From the NCBI GenBank assembly GCA_934553255.1, contig CAKTEZ010000003.1, forward strand, positions 21,012 through 85,011: a DNA stretch of 64,000 nt. The letters are read 5' to 3'. Every line of letters starts with the position of its first letter. Position 1 is the stretch's first letter. Both the position numbers and the translations under genes were made by a program. Shown here in pieces: positions 49,043 to 56,340 of this stretch. The stretch comes from an uncultured Oscillospiraceae bacterium (GTDB lineage Bacteria > Bacillota > Clostridia > Oscillospirales > Oscillospiraceae). The notes under the pieces were generated by a model, which worked only from the letters and a program-made list of their open reading frames with translations, searched no databases and was not told the origin of the DNA.

Positions 49043-49924
49043 TCAGGACAGTCTGCGGATAAAGTTTCCGTGAATGGTCACGCCCTCCTGCGTAATGAAA
49101 AAGGCGTGCGGGTCCAGCTCGTGGACCACGCTGTAGAGGTCCGCCTCCTCGAATTTGGAGACGCATACGCACAGCACGCGAAGGCTGTCGCCGGTGTAGG
49201 CGCCGTGGCCCTCCCAGTAGGTCACGCCGCGGCCCAACCGCGTCATGATATTTTTCGGCAGGTCGGGGTCCTCATCCTTGGTGAAAATGAGGACCTGATC
49301 GGTGATGTTCTGTTGGTGTCCGCGGTCAATGAAAAGCGAGCAGAACACGGTGTAGATGACCGAGTAGATGGCAGCGCGTAGGCCGAAGAGCCACGCGCAC
49401 AGCGCGTAGAGCAGGGCGTTGAAGCTCAGGCTGAAGCGGCCGACGCTGAAGCCCTTTCCCTTCTTGGTGAGCCAGAGACCGAGAATGTCCAGCCCGCCGG
49501 TCGAGCAGCCGCAGGTGAGGACGACGCCCAGCGAAAAGCCGACAAGAATGCCGCCGAGGACACAGCTTGTCAGCGTTTCCTCCACCAACATGGCGGGCGG
49601 CGGCGGGACGATGCTCAAAAAGAGCGAGGAGGTGAGCGTGCAGATCGCGGTCCGCATAAAGAAGCCCTTGCCCAACGCCCGCCACGCCAGTAGCAGAATG
49701 GGGATGTTTGCGGCGAGGTATAGGATACCGGAAAAGTCCACGGACGGCGAAAGTCCCAGCGCGTTGACGATCAGCGTTCGCGCCACCTGACACGCGCCGA
49801 GCAGACCGCCGGTGTACAGTCCCATCGGAACGATGAACCAGTTCACGCCGACGGCGTAGAGCAGCGTTGCGACCACTGCCGCGGCGAGACGGTACCATTG
49901 ATTTTGCATGACCTTGTGCAGCAT
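49043..49924 (-). CDS. YitT-family membrane protein
   Basis: A 293-residue protein with five or six N-terminal helices of the YitT/DUF161 type (FIVPMGLYTGGLLGACQV, then GCSTGGLDILG) and a C-terminal DUF2179 domain (about residues 210-290) that includes VTYWEGHGAYTGDSLRVL. It is an integral membrane protein of unknown transport function. The start at 49924 follows AAGGGGG. Confidence 0.88.
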   Translation of the reverse strand: MLHKVMQNQWYRLAAAVVATLLYAVGVNWFIVPMGLYTGGLLGACQVARTLIVNALGLSPSVDFSGILYLAANIPILLLAWRALGKGFFMRTAICTLTSSLFLSIVPPPPAMLVEETLTSCVLGGILVGFSLGVVLTCGCSTGGLDILGLWLTKKGKGFSVGRFSLSFNALLYALCAWLFGLRAAIYSVIYTVFCSLFIDRGHQQNITDQVLIFTKDEDPDLPKNIMTRLGRGVTYWEGHGAYTGDSLRVLCVCVSKFEEADLYSVVHELDPHAFFITQEGVTIHGNFIRRLS

Positions 49925-49958
49925 AGCATGGCCCCCTTGCTTTCGGTAAGCTTCTACT

Positions 49959-49987
49959 ATTGTATGTAGGTGAGCGTCGGAAGTCAA
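49959..49987 (-). promoter_or_regulatory. Promoter of the YitT-family gene
   Basis: On the minus strand TTGACT (49987-49982), a 17-bp spacer and TACAAT (49964-49959). Confidence 0.7.
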
Positions 49988-50006
49988 GCGCAGCTTACAT
50001 CATAAA

Positions 50007-50306
50007 TCAAAGCGTGTAGCGCAGACACTTGTATAAGCGGCCCTTGGCGCGCACGATGGTGCGCGAAACGGTGGATTTGTTTACGCCAAGCTCCCGTGCG
50101 ATCTCCGTCACGCTTTTGTTCTGCTCAAAATTCATGCGAAGCATGAGCCGCTGACGCTCGGTCAGCTCCTCCTGACGGGCGACGCGCAGATTGCGCTTGA
50201 GACGGCGCAGGTCGCTCTCGTTGTCCTGCGCGTTGGCGCGCAGCCACGCCGCCATGTCGCCGTAAAACTCGTTGTTGCGAATGCTATAGGGTGTATTTTT
50301 TGTCAC
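50007..50306 (-). CDS. Sigma-70 region 4-like regulator (99 aa)
   Basis: A 99-residue protein whose C-terminal half (about residues 48-95) is a sigma region 4 helix-turn-helix: LTERQRLMLRMNFEQNKSVTEIARELGVNKSTVSRTIVRAK. There is no region 2. Proteins of this size and type drive late genes in Firmicutes phages (for example Xpf of PBSX and ArpU-like factors). The start is GTG at 50306 with AAGGAG; it overlaps the preceding gene by 23 bp. Its target is unknown; the phage-like cluster at 16-29 kb lacks a visible sigma-A promoter and is a candidate. Confidence 0.75.
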   Translation of the reverse strand: MTKNTPYSIRNNEFYGDMAAWLRANAQDNESDLRRLKRNLRVARQEELTERQRLMLRMNFEQNKSVTEIARELGVNKSTVSRTIVRAKGRLYKCLRYTL

Positions 50307-50517
50307 GGTAGTAGCTCCTTTCGTAATAGTGCCGCGTCAGCTCGGCCAGCTCGCGCGACTGACGGCGCAGCGTCTGAAGCTCGGTAATGCGGCGGCGCAG
50401 CGCGTCGCCCGCCTCGCGCGTTTCGGCGGCGCGCGCCTCGGCGCGCAGCGCGAGGATACGGGCGCGGAATACCGCCGCGTCCTCGCGGTATGTACAGGAC
50501 ATCTCGTATAAGGTCAT
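50284..50517 (-). CDS. Small helical protein of the sigma-like cassette
   Basis: A 77-residue protein predicted to be nearly all helix and rich in Arg, Ala, Glu and Leu (AAVFRARILALRAEARAAE, then ITELQTLRRQSRELAELT), a pattern of a coiled coil. It begins at an ATG that overlaps the stop of the zinc-ribbon gene and ends inside the sigma-like gene. No known domain is recognised. It may modulate the sigma-like protein. Confidence 0.6.
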   Translation of the reverse strand: MTLYEMSCTYREDAAVFRARILALRAEARAAETREAGDALRRRITELQTLRRQSRELAELTRHYYERSYYRDKKYTL

Positions 50518-50723
50518 TTTTCCCACTCCGTTCCGAGTATAATCTCGTAGGGTGCCAGCTCCGCGCGGGCGAGCGCGGGGAAGCAGTCCTCGCACACGCT
50601 CTGCCCGTTGAGATACCAGCCTTTCTCGCCGCACAAAAGCTCGCCGCCGCACAGCGAGCAGCGGCCGCACGGTCTGCCGCGGCGGAGCAGACGGGCCGCT
50701 TGGTCATTCCGGTTAAAGCGCAA
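50514..50723 (-). CDS. Zinc-ribbon protein of the sigma-like cassette
   Basis: A 69-residue protein with two Cys pairs: CGRCSLCGG near residue 20 and CEDC near residue 45, a treble-clef or ribbon-type zinc site. The best start is TTG at 50723, seven bases after GGGAGG; the alternative at 50738 would have no ribosome site. Its stop overlaps the next ATG. It lies back to back with the tRNA promoter. Confidence 0.62.
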   Translation of the reverse strand: MRFNRNDQAARLLRRGRPCGRCSLCGGELLCGEKGWYLNGQSVCEDCFPALARAELAPYEIILGTEWEK

Positions 50724-50754
50724 AAGTTTTCCTCCCAAAAAGGTGAATTAAGGC

Positions 50755-50783
50755 TTGACAAATTCTGAGCCATCTGCTAAAAT
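50755..50783 (+). promoter_or_regulatory. Promoter of the tRNA-Thr/tRNA-Tyr pair
   Basis: A consensus TTGACA (50755-50760), a 17-bp spacer and TAAAAT (50778-50783), 18 bp before the tRNA-Thr. Confidence 0.8.
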
Positions 50784-50801
50784 CCATTCTGTTGCTGAAA
50801 T

Positions 50802-50877
50802 GCTGGTATAGCTCAGTTGGTAGAGCAGCTGATTTGTAATCAGCAGGTCGGGGGTTCGAGTCCGTCTACCAGCTCCA
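50802..50877 (+). tRNA. tRNA-Thr (anticodon TGT)
   Basis: A 76-base tRNA with encoded CCA. The acceptor stem GCTGGTA pairs with TACCAGC, the anticodon stem is GCTGA/TCAGC with loop TTTGTAA, and the T loop is GGTTCGAGTCC-like. Confidence 0.95.
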
Positions 50878-50906
50878 AGCTTCCGCTTCAGCGCACAAGT
50901 GAATAT

Positions 50907-50991
50907 GGGGGAATTCCCGAGTGGCCAAAGGGGGCAGACTGTAAATCTGTTGTCAGTGACTTCGGTGGTTCGAATCCACCTTCCCCCACCA
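50907..50991 (+). tRNA. tRNA-Tyr (anticodon GTA)
   Basis: An 85-base class II tRNA with encoded CCA. The acceptor stem is GGGGGAA/TTCCCCC, the anticodon stem is GCAGA/TCTGT with loop CTGTAAA, and a long variable arm follows. Confidence 0.95.
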
Positions 50992-51020
50992 AACCGGACA
51001 GGCTTTGCCTGTCCGGTTTT
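50992..51020 (+). terminator. Terminator of the tRNA operon
   Basis: A perfect 12-bp stem, AACCGGACAGGC (50992-51003) with GCCTGTCCGGTT (51007-51018), followed by TT. Confidence 0.85.
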
Positions 51021-51047
51021 CCGTTCTTACACAGGCAGAGGAAATGC

Positions 51048-51121
51048 CAAGTTTCTTGTGAGCGTGGATAGAATAACACAAGTATCTTGTGATGTCAAGG
51101 ATTATTTTACAAGTTTCTTGT
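51048..51121. promoter_or_regulatory. Three CAAG-N3-CTTG palindromes at 31-bp intervals
   Basis: CAAGTTTCTTG at 51048-51058, CAAGTATCTTG at 51079-51089 and CAAGTTTCTTG at 51110-51120. The centres (51053, 51084 and 51115) are exactly 31 bp apart, about three helix turns. The last ends 10 bp before the -35 box of the S24 regulator gene. They are candidate operators of that regulator. Confidence 0.75.
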
Positions 51122-51130
51122 TAAATATAA

Positions 51131-51159
51131 TTGACAAGCACAAGCTTATGGATTATGAT
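51131..51159 (+). promoter_or_regulatory. Promoter of the XRE-S24 regulator gene
   Basis: A consensus TTGACA (51131-51136), a 17-bp spacer and TATGAT (51154-51159), 33 bp before the ATG. Confidence 0.8.
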
Positions 51160-51191
51160 AGGAGCAAGAACCGCAAAAGGAGGAACTCTTT

Positions 51192-51947
51192 ATGAGCTTC
51201 GGTACGCAGCTGAAGGCGCGGCGGGAGGCACTCGGTCTGTCCCGCGGCGCGTTGGCCGAGCGCCTCGGCGTGTCCGCCTCGGCCATTGGCAACTATGAAA
51301 CGGGCGTCAGCTTTCCGAAGGAGGATGTGCTGCTGCGGCTGTTCGACGCGCTGCGCGCCGAGCCGAATACGCTCTTTCGAGACAGCTACCGCCTTCGCAG
51401 CCTTGACCTGACGGCGCAGGAGCGCGAGCTGATCGAAAAGTGCCGCTCGCTCTCGCCGCTGGGCCGCCGGACGGTCCGGGATGTGGCGGACGCGCTGTGC
51501 GGCTACCGTGACGAGCTGACGGAGGAGCGCGGCGAGAGGAGCGAGCCGCGGCTGATCCCGTTCTACACCTCGCCCGCCGCGGCGGGCTATGCCGCGCCGG
51601 TGCCGGACGAGGACTTCACCTATATCCCCGCCGATGAGAGCGTGCCGCGCGGCGCGGACTTTGCCGTCCGCATTCAGGGCGACTCGATGGAGCCGGAGAT
51701 CGCCGACGGTAGCACGGTCTACGTCAACCGCGACCCGCTGACGGACGGCGATGTGGGCATCTTCTGCGTGGACGGCGCAATGCTCTGCAAGCAGTACCAC
51801 CGCGACGCGATGGGCGTGGTCTATCTGTTCTCGCTCAACCGCGCACGGTCGGACGCGGATGTGGTGCTGACGCCCTCGGGCGGGCGCGGCTTTGCCTGCG
51901 TGGGCCGCGTGATGCTGCCGCACCGTGTTCCGGTCGTGGGACGATAG
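51192..51947 (+). CDS. XRE-family repressor with S24 (LexA/CI-like) peptidase domain
   Basis: A 251-residue phage-repressor-type regulator. Residues 1-60 are an HTH (LSRGALAERLGVSASAIGNYETG). Residues 120-250 are an S24 domain with the serine of GDSMEP (S165) and the lysine of MLCKQY (K200), and an Ala-Gly pair (131-132) in the region where LexA and CI cleave. It should therefore self-cleave when RecA is activated by DNA damage. AAAGGAGG precedes the ATG. Three palindromes lie directly upstream. No lysogeny module adjoins it; its controlled genes may include the phage-like cluster, which is inference. Confidence 0.87.
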   Translation: MSFGTQLKARREALGLSRGALAERLGVSASAIGNYETGVSFPKEDVLLRLFDALRAEPNTLFRDSYRLRSLDLTAQERELIEKCRSLSPLGRRTVRDVADALCGYRDELTEERGERSEPRLIPFYTSPAAAGYAAPVPDEDFTYIPADESVPRGADFAVRIQGDSMEPEIADGSTVYVNRDPLTDGDVGIFCVDGAMLCKQYHRDAMGVVYLFSLNRARSDADVVLTPSGGRGFACVGRVMLPHRVPVVGR

Positions 51948-51950
51948 GGC

Positions 51951-51978
51951 TTGCATTTTTTGCAAAAAGGGTTACAAT
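51951..51978 (+). promoter_or_regulatory. Promoter of the COG0523 pair
   Basis: TTGCAT (51951-51956), a 16-bp spacer and TACAAT (51973-51978), 42 bp before the ATG. No Zur-type box is visible. Confidence 0.55.
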
Positions 51979-52019
51979 ACAGGGTTGAAAATACATGATA
52001 TAAAGGAAGTTGATCACCT

Positions 52020-53177
52020 ATGGCAAAAATTGACATTATTTCCGGCTTTCTCGGCGCGGGGAAAACGACGCTCATCAAAAAGCTGCTTGCCGAAGCCTAC
52101 GCGGGCGAAAAGCTCGTGCTGATCGAAAACGAATTCGGCGAGATCAGCATTGACGGCGGCTTCCTGCAGGACAGCGGCGTGCAGATCAGCGAGATGTCCT
52201 CCGGCTGCATCTGCTGCTCCCTCGTCGGCGACTTCGGCAAGGCGCTCGAGAGCGTTGAGGCGCAGTTCCACCCCGATCGCATTCTCATCGAGCCGAGCGG
52301 CGTGGGCAAGCTCAGCGATGTGATCCGCGCGGTCGAGGGCGTGGCGGAGGACGATGAGCACATCCGCCTCAACAGCTTCATCACCGTGGTGGACGCCTCC
52401 AAGTGCAAGGCCTACATGAAAAACTTCGGCGAGTTCTTCAACAATCAGGTCGAGAACGCCCAGTGCATCATTCTCAGCCGCACGGGGAAACTCAGCGAAG
52501 AGAAGGTCGCGGCGGCGGTCGCGCTGCTGCGCGAGCATAATCCGAACGCCGTCATCATCACGACCCCGTGGGAGCAGCTCGGCGGCGCGCAGATCCTCGC
52601 CGCGATGGAGAGCAACTCTGCTGCGCGCGTGCAGGAGCTGGCTGAGGAGATGGAGCATGAGCATCATCACCACCATCACCACGACGAGGACGAGTGCGAC
52701 GATCCCGACTGCGCCTGCCACCATCACCACGACCATGACCACGAGGACGATGACCACGAGCATCATCACCATGAGCATGAACACCATCACGACCACGACG
52801 ATGCGTGCTGCCATGGCCATGAGCATCACCACCACGATCACGAGGACGGCGAGTGTGACGACCCCGACTGCTCCTGCCACGACCATCACCATCATCACCA
52901 TGCCGACGAGGTGTTTACCTCTTGGGGTAAGGAGAGTCCGAAGAGCTTCTCCAAGGCTGACATCGACCGCATCCTGACCGCGCTGGACACCGGTGCCTAC
53001 GGTCAGATCGTCCGCTGCAAGGGCATTGTGCCTGCGGGCGACGGCAAGTGGCTGCACTTCGACTATGTTCCTGAGGAGCATGAGGTCCGCGAAGGCTCGG
53101 CCGAGGTCACGGGCCGCCTGTGCGTCATCGGCGCGCAGCTTGCCGAGGATAAGCTTGCCGAGCTGTTCGGCGTGTAA
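52020..53177 (+). CDS. COG0523 (CobW-type) GTPase with extreme His-rich metal-binding insertion
   Basis: A 385-residue metallochaperone GTPase. The G domain has Walker A GFLGAGKT (residues 9-16), the ENEFGE segment and the CxCC motif GCICC (63-66). Residues about 213-294 are an insertion with roughly 38 histidines, many Asp/Glu, and two copies of an ECDDPDCxCH motif. The C-terminal CobW domain follows. Such proteins deliver Zn, Co or Ni to client proteins or serve as metal stores. The metal is not determinable here. GGAAG precedes the start; a second CobW-like gene lies 12 bp downstream. Confidence 0.88.
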   Translation: MAKIDIISGFLGAGKTTLIKKLLAEAYAGEKLVLIENEFGEISIDGGFLQDSGVQISEMSSGCICCSLVGDFGKALESVEAQFHPDRILIEPSGVGKLSDVIRAVEGVAEDDEHIRLNSFITVVDASKCKAYMKNFGEFFNNQVENAQCIILSRTGKLSEEKVAAAVALLREHNPNAVIITTPWEQLGGAQILAAMESNSAARVQELAEEMEHEHHHHHHHDEDECDDPDCACHHHHDHDHEDDDHEHHHHEHEHHHDHDDACCHGHEHHHHDHEDGECDDPDCSCHDHHHHHHADEVFTSWGKESPKSFSKADIDRILTALDTGAYGQIVRCKGIVPAGDGKWLHFDYVPEEHEVREGSAEVTGRLCVIGAQLAEDKLAELFGV

Positions 53178-53189
53178 GAAAGGGTCGCT

Positions 53190-54119
53190 ATGGATATTCC
53201 TGTCTATCTGGTCGCCGGCTTTTTGGACGCCGGCAAGACCAATTTCATCAACGGCATCTTAGAGGACGGGTTTGCCCGCGAGGATAAAACGCTCCTGCTC
53301 TGCTGCGAGGAGGGCGACGAGGAGTACGAAAAGAAGGCGCTCGACAATGTCACCGTCGTCACGGTGGACGACGAGGACGAGTTGACCGCCGACTTCTGCC
53401 GCGAGTTGGAGAAGAAGTACCGCCCCAAGCAGGTACTCATCGAGTACAACGGCATGTGGCAGATGGAACGGCTCTACCGCGATGTGCTGCCCGCCAACTG
53501 GGTACTCTACCAGATCATGACCTTTGTCCACGCGCCGACCTTTGAGCTGTTCGTGAAGAACATGGGCCAGCTGATGATGGAAAAGATCACCAATGCGGAT
53601 ATGCTGGTTTTCAACCGCTGCACGCCGGAGCTGAAGGAGGCTCTGCGTGCGCGCAACCTCCGCATGGTCAACCGCCGCGCGGACATCTATCTCGAGGACA
53701 ACGACGGCAACAGCGAGGACTACCTCACCGGCGACGAGTGTCCGTTCGATATGACGCCCGCCCTCATCGACATTCCCGACGAGGACTATGGCGTGTGGTA
53801 TGTCGATGCCATGGACCATACCGACCGCTGGGACGGCAAGCAGGTCCGCATGAAGCTTGTCATGTGCCATTCCAAGAAGTACCCCGGCCTCCACTGCCCG
53901 GGCCGCTTTGTGATGACCTGCTGCGAGAACGACATTCAGTTCGTCGGCGTGGTCGCCAAGGGAAAGGACCTCAAGGCGTACAAGAACCGCGACTGGGTGG
54001 AGGTCACCGCCACCGTCCGCAAGGAGCATGTGGACGCCTACCAGGGCGACGGCCCCGTGCTGTATGTAGACCGGATCACGACCTGCGCCAAGCCCGCGCA
54101 GGAGGTCGTTTCGTTCTGA
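53190..54119 (+). CDS. Divergent CobW-like GTPase without CxCC
   Basis: A 309-residue partner of the preceding gene. It has Walker A GFLDAGKT (residues 10-17) but the CxCC motif is missing, a CCEEGDEEYEK stretch replaces the usual ENEFGE region, and the guanine-specificity NKxD reads NRCT, so GTP selectivity may be lost. The C-terminal half (about 195-309) is a separate beta-rich domain with YPGLHCPGRFVMTCCENDIQFVG, resembling the TIGR03943/YcgQ group. It may be the functional partner of the His-rich protein. Confidence 0.72.
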   Translation: MDIPVYLVAGFLDAGKTNFINGILEDGFAREDKTLLLCCEEGDEEYEKKALDNVTVVTVDDEDELTADFCRELEKKYRPKQVLIEYNGMWQMERLYRDVLPANWVLYQIMTFVHAPTFELFVKNMGQLMMEKITNADMLVFNRCTPELKEALRARNLRMVNRRADIYLEDNDGNSEDYLTGDECPFDMTPALIDIPDEDYGVWYVDAMDHTDRWDGKQVRMKLVMCHSKKYPGLHCPGRFVMTCCENDIQFVGVVAKGKDLKAYKNRDWVEVTATVRKEHVDAYQGDGPVLYVDRITTCAKPAQEVVSF

Positions 54120-54123
54120 AAAA

Positions 54124-54200
54124 AAGAAGCCGCGCTTTGCGCGACTTCTTTGGCAGACTGAGCAAAGCTCCCGCCTTCTGCAAGGCGGGAGCTTTTTCCG
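54124..54200. terminator. Two hairpin terminators after the COG0523 pair
   Basis: First AAGAAGCCGCGC (54124-54135) with GCGCGACTTCTT (54139-54150). Second AAAGCTCCCGCCTT (54164-54177) with its complement (54182-54195), followed by TTCC. They lie between convergent genes. Confidence 0.8.
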
Positions 54201-54201
54201 T

Positions 54202-54438
54202 TTATTCTTCCTCCGGAAAGGGAACAATGAGCCTGCGGCACGGGCGGCAACAGTATGCCTTCGGCCATTCCCGCTGCGTCAGAGCAGGGTTCCACGCCAG
54301 CCCGACCGCGCCGACCTTTTCCATGCTCTCGCGCGTGAACCACGCCGGGAGCTTTGCGCCGTCCGGCAGAAAATACTCACCCCCTCGGCTGTGAAGCGTT
54401 CCCTTTTCCAGCGCGCCGCCGCAGTATGGACAGTTCAT
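54202..54438 (-). CDS. Zinc-ribbon protein (PF20097/DUF6487-like)
   Basis: A 78-residue protein with CPYCGG near the N-terminus and CCRPCRR near the C-terminus, giving a four-Cys zinc ribbon. It also has the GALEKGTLHSRGGEYF and AWNPALTQ segments common to a family of small clostridial ribbon proteins. The start at 54438 follows AAGGAGGAG; the upstream in-frame Met is not supported. The function is unknown. Confidence 0.72.
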   Translation of the reverse strand: MNCPYCGGALEKGTLHSRGGEYFLPDGAKLPAWFTRESMEKVGAVGLAWNPALTQREWPKAYCCRPCRRLIVPFPEEE

Positions 54439-54457
54439 CTTCTCTCCTCCTTCCTTT

Positions 54458-55507
54458 TTATTTCTCTTTTTCAATCACTTCCTGCAATTTTCGCCAGCAA
54501 TTTTCCTCATTGTATTCAAAATTCTTCTGAAACTCGACCCACTCCGCTCCCTCGCGCACGGGCGTGAAGCCCCATTCCGCCGCGCGGCGCAGGCCCTTCT
54601 CATTGCCCTTGGCAATGCGTTCGGTCGAGAGCGTGCGGCAGCCGTGCGCGCGGGCGTAGGACAGCGCCTGCCCGACGAGCTGCTGACCGAAGCCAAGCCT
54701 CTGCGCGTAGTCCTCCAGCCAGAATTCACCGATCTCTGCCACGCCGTTTTCGCATTTTTCCACGCTCACCGCGCCCACAGTCTCGTCCGCGCGGCAGACG
54801 GCGAAGCGCCCCGCCTCGCCGGAGGGAACATAGTAGATGCCGCCCTCAAAGCCGCGCGCGTTTTTGAGCCACGCCTGCCGCTTGAGCGTCATCAGCTCGT
54901 CGCTCAGGTGGCTCGCGTCGTCACGGGATACCACGCGGAACGCGCCGTTTTCGTATTCGATCCGGCTCACCGCCGTGTTCTCGGCGTGTCCCGTGCCGTC
55001 GATCTCGTGAAGGGAAAGCCCTTGCATCGTGCCGACCGTCAGGCGAATCGCCATGCCGTGTGAAAACACGGCGACGGTCCCGCTTGGGTGCACCTCGGCG
55101 ATCTCGCGCAGCGCGCCGAGCATACGCTCGCGCACGGCGGGGAGCGTTTCGCCGCCCTCGACGCTCCAATGCTCCGCGTCCGTGTTGAACTGCGTCAGCC
55201 GCGCGCCGTCCGTGTACTCCAGCTCCGCCCACGGGCGGTCCTCCCACACGCCGATGCCGATCTCGCGCAGGCGCGGCGTGGTCACGAGCGGCAGAGCGTG
55301 GGTCCTGTAAATGGAAAGCGCCGTTGTCATCGTGCGGTGGCGGTCGCTGGAATACACGGCGTCGAACGGCATGTCGGCGAAGCGCGCGGCGAGCGCCGCG
55401 ATCTGGCGGTAGCCGCGGTCGGTGATGACGCTGTTGTACCAGCCGTGCGCGCGGCGGTACAGGTTGCCGTCGGCCTCGGCGTGGCGAATCAGATACAAAG
55501 TGGTCAT
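54458..55507 (-). CDS. Histidine phosphatase - GNAT acetyltransferase fusion
   Basis: A 349-residue two-domain protein. Residues 1-190 are a histidine phosphatase (phosphoglycerate-mutase branch) with LYLIRHAEADGN, the conserved SSDRHRTMTTA and VAVFSHGMAIR. Residues about 205-349 are an acetyltransferase of the GNAT fold with GEFWLEDYAQRLGFGQQLVGQAL and the C-terminal EWGFTPV region. The pairing of a phosphatase and an acyltransferase in one chain suggests sequential chemistry on one metabolite. The start at 55507 has AAGGAGACC. A palindrome overlaps its promoter. Confidence 0.85.
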   Translation of the reverse strand: MTTLYLIRHAEADGNLYRRAHGWYNSVITDRGYRQIAALAARFADMPFDAVYSSDRHRTMTTALSIYRTHALPLVTTPRLREIGIGVWEDRPWAELEYTDGARLTQFNTDAEHWSVEGGETLPAVRERMLGALREIAEVHPSGTVAVFSHGMAIRLTVGTMQGLSLHEIDGTGHAENTAVSRIEYENGAFRVVSRDDASHLSDELMTLKRQAWLKNARGFEGGIYYVPSGEAGRFAVCRADETVGAVSVEKCENGVAEIGEFWLEDYAQRLGFGQQLVGQALSYARAHGCRTLSTERIAKGNEKGLRRAAEWGFTPVREGAEWVEFQKNFEYNEENCWRKLQEVIEKEK

Positions 55508-55540
55508 GGCGGTCTCCTTGCGCTTATTTTTTCAAACTTT

Positions 55541-55569
55541 ATTATAACGGCGGCGGCCAAATTTGGCAA
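55541..55569 (-). promoter_or_regulatory. Promoter of the phosphatase-GNAT gene with overlapping palindrome
   Basis: On the minus strand TTGCCA (55569-55564), a 17-bp spacer and TATAAT (55546-55541). The 12-bp palindrome GCCAAATTTGGC (55556-55567) covers part of the -35 box. Confidence 0.65.
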
Positions 55570-55636
55570 CTCTCATTCCGACTTTTTTGCGCCCGCGCGG
55601 ACATACTACCGTTGTGCGAAAAGGAGTGTGAGAGAT

Positions 55637-55813
55637 ATGGATTCTACCGTTTTTTGGCGCGGTATGGGCGCCGGGCTGGTGCTTGGCGCGGCGGTCGGCA
55701 TGGCGGTCTCGCCCCGCCGCAAGTCCATGAAAACCTGCGTGGGCCGCACCATGCAGCAGATGGGTAACGCCGTGGACGAAGTGTGGGAGGACCTTTTGCG
55801 GACCATGAAGTAA
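55637..55813 (+). CDS. Small membrane-anchored protein (58 aa)
   Basis: A 58-residue protein with a Gly/Ala-rich hydrophobic segment (about residues 9-25) followed by a basic, amphipathic helix. The overall shape resembles YtxH-like small proteins of sporulating Firmicutes. AAGGAGTGTGAGAGAT precedes the ATG. No catalytic motif is visible. A strong terminator follows. Confidence 0.62.
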   Translation: MDSTVFWRGMGAGLVLGAAVGMAVSPRRKSMKTCVGRTMQQMGNAVDEVWEDLLRTMK

Positions 55814-55816
55814 AAG

Positions 55817-55853
55817 CGAGAAGAGACGCCGATAGGCGTCTCTTCTCGTTTAA
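55817..55853 (+). terminator. Terminator after the 58-aa gene
   Basis: A perfect 14-bp stem, CGAGAAGAGACGCC (55817-55830) with its complement (55835-55848), followed by TTTAAT. Confidence 0.9.
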
Positions 55854-55891
55854 TATGCGGCGGGAATACGCAAAAACCTGCCGGACCCTTT

Positions 55892-55975
55892 CTACGCTTC
55901 GGCTTCCTTATCGATGTATTCGGCGATGTCCTCTAACCGACAGCCGAGTATTTTGCAAAATTCATGATCGCCCCG
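55892..55975 (-). pseudogene. Remnant of an XRE-type regulator
   Basis: About 24 codons on the minus strand read EFCKILGCRLEDIAEYI and end at a stop. This is the C-terminal sequence of small HTH regulators of the XRE (HTH_26) group. The rest of the gene is missing and the upstream frame is broken, so it is a fragment. Confidence 0.5.
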
Positions 55976-56044
55976 ATTACCGGCGTGGTCATGCCGAAAG
56001 CCTCAGTATGAGAGAAATGACACCCTGTCTCTGTTCGCTTTCCC

Positions 56045-56320
56045 TCAAAGGTGATAAAAGCTGTCTTCTTGTCGCTTTGGAAGACTATGTGAAAGTGGTT
56101 TTCGTCCTGTTCTCATTCTGTAATTGTGCCGGTCGTAGTCCAGCCCCATGCCGATCTCGCGGAAGCGGACCTTGCTTCCTGCGTGATAGTTCCCGTCATA
56201 GAGATTGCATTCGATGTGGCAGGGACTCCATTTTACAAACTCTTCGTCAAAGTTAGCAGTCCATGTCTCCATTTTTTCATAGGGCGCCGGAATCTCTATC
56301 TGCTCTGTAAGAATAACCAT
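56045..56320 (-). pseudogene. Truncated SRPBCC/polyketide-cyclase-like gene
   Basis: The frame starts ILTEQIEIPAPYEKM and continues with WSPCHIECNLYDGNYHAGSK and VRFREIGMGLDYD, as in SRPBCC-fold proteins. It then shifts into a basic, unrelated tail and stops. Full proteins are about 170 residues; here about 60 are recognisable. Probably a frameshifted or truncated relic. Confidence 0.55.
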
Positions 56321-56340
56321 TTTTCTATTCCGCGTTTCTG

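Noticed and set aside
50802..50991. The tRNA pair as integration site of a prophage holding the repressor
   Set aside because: No integrase is near, both tRNAs are intact with their own terminator, and no duplicated tRNA 3' end is seen.
51948..52019. A Zur or cobalamin control element before the COG0523 genes
   Set aside because: Only a sigma-A-like promoter is visible; there is no Zur palindrome and no room for a cobalamin riboswitch.
52656..52910. CRISPR-like or tandem repeat in the His-rich region
   Set aside because: The repetition is in-frame CAT/CAC and GAC/GAG codons within a conserved GTPase, not repeat-spacer structure. No CRISPR array was found anywhere in the window.
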